This document shows positions 59,838 through 64,000 of a stretch of DNA of 64,000 bases, piece by piece. The stretch's first letter is position 1, and the number at the start of each line of letters is the position of its first letter. Location of the stretch: the NCBI GenBank assembly GCA_030141605.1, contig JAQGDQ010000133.1:470043-534042 (forward strand), written 5' to 3'. A program made the position numbers and the translations under genes. The DNA is from Tubiluchus corallicola. Taxonomy: Eukaryota; Priapulida; Priapulimorpha; Priapulimorphida; Tubiluchidae. A model generated the notes under the pieces. That model saw nothing but the letters and a program-made list of their open reading frames with translations, ran no database searches and was not told the DNA's origin.

Positions 59838-61954
59838 GAATACTGTGTTAGACGATTTGTTTTTTAATTTATTAATTATATTATTGCTAATATGGGAAGC
59901 CACTCCCTTAAAATTTCCAAGATTCAGGAATATTGCATTTAGCGCGTTGGCAATATCTTTGGGTTTTGTAATAACAGTGTTGTTGATCTTAATTTCGTCA
60001 ACACGCGTTAGCTTGATACGGCATTTATTTATTACATTGTTAATAATTTTCCATTTTTCTTTAGTATTTGTTGCGTTTTTACATTGTTGTTGTATATGTT
60101 TATTTTTCAAGCATTTATTAAGATTATTAAATTGATTTCTCTTTTTTTATAATTGTTATGATTGTTTTTAGTTTTGTTCTTCTCCCATATATTATACATT
60201 TTGTTTTTCGCTATTCTTAGTTTGTCAAGTTCAGGTGTTGTCCAGGTACTTTTGTTATTGAGTTTGCTTTGTTGTGGGATTTGCTTTACGTTTTTATATG
60301 GTGCATGTACATTAAGGCAATATTCGACATTATATATCAGAATATTAACTTGTGTATCTATTTTATCAGTCATATATATGGAGGTCCAGTTCATTTTTGC
60401 TAAGTCGATTAAGTATGAATGTCTGTTGTATTGGGCGTAGTCTCTCATTAAGTGCCAGACTGAATTTTGGTTATTGTTATGCTGTGGGGTCATTTTATCT
60501 ACTAATATTGTGAAATGATGATCTGAATAATCACACGGGAAAGTATCATATGCTACGAAATTATTGTTACTATTCGAAATGAAATGGTCGATTACTGTGT
60601 CTGATGTTTTAGAAATTCGAGTAGGTTTATTGTTGTTAAGTATGTGGACATTATATTGTTTTAAGAGCTCTGTGTATGTTTTGTATGCCAGTGTGTTTGT
60701 AGCTAAAATATCAAGGTTGAAATCGCCCATTATAAGAACTTTTTTATTTTCGAAAACACTGCGTTCTAGTTCTTCACTAAAGTATTTGAAAAATGTTTTG
60801 TGTTTGAGATTGGGTGGTCTATATATGGTTCCTATTACATAGTTCTCAATGCTGCACCAAACAGATTCAATCTTGCCAGTTCTGATGCCTTTCATTTCTT
60901 GTGGTCTCAGGTGTGAAGGTATATACATCGCAACCCCTCCACCTTTCTTATTTTTACATCTATCTCTTCTTATTAATGTGTGATTAGGTAATTCTATAGT
61001 GTTGCTAAGTATTTGTTTATGTAGCCAAGTTTCTGTTATGCCTACAATCAGATTTTCGGTGGCATGAATTGTATCTTTCAGCAGCCAGTGTTTTTTGATG
61101 AGACTTTGAATATTTATATTTAGAAATTTGATGTTCTTTTTATAAGTAATCATGAATTTTTTTAGCTCATCACTGGTGTTATTATTGTTGGTGTTATTGT
61201 TATTGTCATTATTATTATTATTATTTGGCAAAATGGGTCCAGGGTTAGTTTCGATACCACCAAGTATAAGTAGTAAACGAATTATGGTTAAAATGTATGC
61301 CAGTTCAGAACATGAGTATAGAGTGCTTTCAAATTTAGATGAAATCTGTAATTTTTCCAATTTTTTTAGAGCTACGTATTTTAGATTGACATGACACATT
61401 TGCCTTTTCAGGAAGTACACAGAGTTAAAAATATTTTTTACAAGTGGTTGAACGTCATAATTAAAGTTAAAATTATTAAAATCAGGCCAATTTTTAAGTT
61501 TAAAAATATGATAATTCTTAATTATTACAGGTAAGTTGGTGTTGCCATTGTACAGCTGTAAGATGCATATCGAAGCAATAAATAAAATTTTATGGGAATT
61601 ACATTTAGCTTTTACACATATGAAAATTTTTGAAATATAAATTAAGATCTGTATTACAGTACTTATTAAGTCAAGAGTATAAAGCACAAAATCAGGATTA
61701 AGGCAACATGGGTCCACTAGTAAAATATATGAAGGTATTACGCTTAAATTTATCAGCACCATAATTAATTTACTATTGTGTGACTTAGAAAGAGTAACGT
61801 AAATTATGCTAGTTAGACTGATTGCCAACAGGCTAATGTGGACGATAGGCCTATAACATGCACACATTTCATCATTAGTGGGTACATTATATGAAGTACA
61901 GGCGGCACTAAATAGTAGCATAAATAGCAAAAACGTTATTTTTAAACTGAACAT
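59829..61954 (-). CDS. LINE ORF2, N-terminal half: membrane domain, 2A-like motif, AP endonuclease
   Basis: First ATG at 61954, 94 bp after the ORF1 stop. Numbered from that ATG: a signal-peptide-like start (MFSLKITFLLFMLLFSAAC), four or so further hydrophobic segments to about residue 135, then LLILGGIETNPGP (2A-like, 232-240), an Asn-rich linker and an APE endonuclease: FLNINIQSL, VGITETWLH (Glu about 308), KKGGGVAMYI, IGTIYRPP, IMGDFNLDI, DTVIDHFIS and CDYSDHHF. The linker to the RT follows; a frameshift near 60.11 kb moves it to another frame (KEKWKIINNVINK, KPKDIANALNAIFLN, then FSFKSVT). There the element is cut off and joined to the inverted ORF1 copy. The RT is absent, so it cannot retrotranspose alone. 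Confidence 0.85.
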
Positions 61955-62048
61955 AAAAACGTCAATACCAATAAAATTCAATCGGGAAACTCGAAATAAA
62001 TTTGTTTGCTACAACGGGAGCTTCTTATACAATCTGATACAATTTTAA

Positions 62049-64000
62049 TTACAGAAAACTGTTTAAGAACTTTTTCACAGCGTTGCTAATGAGCTCATTC
62101 AATTGTTCTTTTTTTTCAGCGTCACAATTTGATGCAGGCGAGCCAGTGGTTGAGGTGCTAATCTGTTTTGGTTGTTTGTGTAGTACCTGTGCGTATGTGC
62201 TATTGTGTTGTTTATTATTCACGAGTAGGTCTTGATCAGTGGTGTTGTTGTTTGTTGCAATGTAACAATCCTGATCAGGTACCGGCGTTGGCAGCAAAGC
62301 CGGTCTTCTCAATGTTTGCTGTAGTATAAAATTATCATTCATTTCCTTGCTTTGTGTGATTGACGCTGTTTGTCCTATAATGGGCTTTACTGGCCTACTA
62401 TTATACCGTTTAGGCACAATCCACCTTTTATTGTCACTGGTCAAGCAGTGAGAAATTACCTGGGTTAATTTATCAACACATGTTCTACTTAGGTGTAATC
62501 CATCCATTGCTATCAATTCATTAGTAACGAAAAATTTTGCCACTTCGCTCAATATCAAGTCCTCATTACTGGTTAATTTATACAATTCGCTGTTCAATTG
62601 ATATACGGTCTTATTAATGGTATCCGTAATTTGAATTTTTCCAAAAACATATTTGTTGTTAAGTATCACAGGAATGTCACATATGAAAATGTTAGCTGGC
62701 GAAAAGACTTTCCTAATTTTACTTACGCAAGATCTAACCCTTTCAATCGTTACAGCCAAGAAATCATTAACATTTAGTTGCCTATTAGTTTTGTGAAAAT
62801 TCATCACGTCATTTATGCCACAACATAGAACAACATTATGCAATTTAGTATGTGCATAGCTATCTATCACTTTTTCATCTAACTCATGAATTGTTAAACC
62901 CCTATAAGAATGTACCTGAATGTTTTTGCCAATCTGTCGGGGTTTCACGTATGATGTCCTAGAATCTCCTAAGATGAGTGTGTTAGTTGTATCCCATAGA
63001 TTCTTCGACATTCGTGTATTGCGTGGTCCTGTCTGTAGGTTGCCGTGGTAAGCATTTAACAAACTGCGTTGACCTGCCTGTCCGTTGACTTGGGAAGCAT
63101 CTGCATTACAGCATTGACTTGCCTGTGCGTTGCCGTAGGAAATGTTTACGTTGTCGTGATTGCCAGTGTTCGTAGTAGTAATCACAGCAGGCTGCATCAT
63201 TTTATTTTCTTTTTGCACTTTGACAAACAAGCTAGTCATTTCGTTTAGCAAGTGGTTCATTTTCACGTTGTTTTCCTCTAGAGATAGACGTAGTAGCAAT
63301 ACTTCTTGTTTAAAAGCATCTATGGTACTTATTTCTAGGTTCACTTCTCTTGGAAATGAATCAAAATCTGTTAGAATGATTTCATTTAGAGATGTATGTT
63401 CACGTTGAACTTCAAGAAGGTCTAGTGATTGTTCGTTACGTTCATACTGCGTTTCCACTGATGTGAATCGAGCTTTATCGTGCTCGCATTGTGTTGCAGC
63501 TTCTCTGGTACACGAGTTGTTTAGGGTACATTGAGTTTCAGTTGATTTCATTGAATTTTCATTAAATTCACTTCTCCCAGACGAAACTTGTGTGTTTTCG
63601 TACTGAATTCCGATGGACTTAACTTCATTGGTTGCAGTTGTCGAATTCGATTCGTTTTGCTCTGTTTGTGTTCCGGAATCTGATGTGGTGTTGTTAAAGT
63701 TTGTTAAGTCTATTTGCCAATTATTTGTATTAATCCCGCTGCGTATAGGCATAGTACTAGTAGTATTTGTTGGTGTCGTACTACTCATAGTTTCAAGCTC
63801 AGATTCTTGGCTAAAGATTGATACATAACTTGTATCTGATGTTGTGTTTTGGGATAAGTATAAATCCGAAGGATCTTTACTACGATTTAGCTCATAGTCA
63901 CCTGTTGTAGGTTTCTCAGAAATCTCCTCTCGCATTAATTGCAGCAGATTCGCCAATTTCGTTACAGCCCATTTTTTGAAGCCTCCTCCGGTGATTATGA
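62049..64000 (-). CDS. LINE ORF1 (copy B), 5' end beyond the window
   Basis: Open from the window edge to a stop at 62049, with the native C-terminus EKKEQLNELISNAVKKFLNS after the Ala where copy A breaks off. By symmetry with copy A its ATG should lie about 274 bp past the window end, giving 741 residues. Domains are as in copy A (LC8-like motif ladder, coiled coil, SGNH hydrolase). One residue differs from copy A within the shared part (Gly for Arg201). It lies directly upstream of ORF2 on the same strand, the normal LINE order. Confidence 0.92.
   Translation of the reverse strand, partial: IITGGGFKKWAVTKLANLLQLMREEISEKPTTGDYELNRSKDPSDLYLSQNTTSDTSYVSIFSQESELETMSSTTPTNTTSTMPIRSGINTNNWQIDLTNFNNTTSDSGTQTEQNESNSTTATNEVKSIGIQYENTQVSSGRSEFNENSMKSTETQCTLNNSCTREAATQCEHDKARFTSVETQYERNEQSLDLLEVQREHTSLNEIILTDFDSFPREVNLEISTIDAFKQEVLLLRLSLEENNVKMNHLLNEMTSLFVKVQKENKMMQPAVITTTNTGNHDNVNISYGNAQASQCCNADASQVNGQAGQRSLLNAYHGNLQTGPRNTRMSKNLWDTTNTLILGDSRTSYVKPRQIGKNIQVHSYRGLTIHELDEKVIDSYAHTKLHNVVLCCGINDVMNFHKTNRQLNVNDFLAVTIERVRSCVSKIRKVFSPANIFICDIPVILNNKYVFGKIQITDTINKTVYQLNSELYKLTSNEDLILSEVAKFFVTNELIAMDGLHLSRTCVDKLTQVISHCLTSDNKRWIVPKRYNSRPVKPIIGQTASITQSKEMNDNFILQQTLRRPALLPTPVPDQDCYIATNNNTTDQDLLVNNKQHNSTYAQVLHKQPKQISTSTTGSPASNCDAEKKEQLNELISNAVKKFLNSFL
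62118..64000. repeat. Right arm of the large inverted repeat
   Basis: Reverse complement of 57946-59828. The spacer between arms is 59829-62117 (2289 bp) and holds ORF2, the ORF1-ORF2 gap and the end of ORF1 copy B. Confidence 0.95.

Noticed and set aside
57946-64000. Twin-primed LINE insertion
   Set aside because: Twin priming inverts a 5' piece but does not duplicate ORF1; here ORF1 is present in both orientations and neither side has an RT or a 3' end.

Overview
The window is eukaryotic and almost certainly from an invertebrate animal. Coding sequence is split into short exons with GT-AG introns and a few GC-AG introns. The background is AT-rich, crowded with microsatellites and with degraded APE-type LINEs, tRNA-derived SINEs and a MITE-like family. 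The genes are animal families: an M1 aminopeptidase, AIF1/IBA1 and FKBPL. A marine invertebrate fits, possibly a deuterostome, but the species cannot be read from the sequence.

Layout. Positions 1189-12652 (+) hold 15 exons of an M1 zinc aminopeptidase, running from inside the N-terminal domain to part of the C-terminal domain. Both ends of the gene are missing. Its exon 6 is present twice in tandem with the same length and phase, which looks like a mutually exclusive pair. Positions 12.7-45.3 kb are a gene-poor repeat landscape: a decayed full-length-like LINE at 16.0-19.0 kb, several LINE scraps, a 27-bp minisatellite at 26.0-26.6 kb, an LTR-like promoter block at 30.7-31.1 kb, a MITE with a 6-bp target duplication at 31.8-32.5 kb, tRNA-derived SINEs, and a few orphan exon-like pieces.

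Positions 46612-53342 (+) are a complete five-exon AIF1 gene. Its second intron carries a LINE and a second MITE copy. FKBPL follows on the opposite strand (55787-54052, two exons), tail to tail with AIF1, and the two predicted 3' ends nearly meet. Both genes lie in the human MHC class III region, so this pairing is a candidate proto-MHC linkage.

Positions 57.5-64.0 kb hold a nearly intact LINE arranged as a large inverted repeat. Its ORF1 (SGNH esterase domain, coiled coil, a ladder of TQT/GIQ-like motifs) occurs at 57672-59837 (+) and again at 64000-62049 (-), with one difference noticed over 1883 bp. Between them lies an ORF2 (-) that has a signal-peptide-like start, a multi-membrane-segment domain, a 2A-like GIETNPGP motif and an AP endonuclease. 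It is cut off just before the reverse transcriptase. The only other recurrent coding content is LINE debris of at least three different types.
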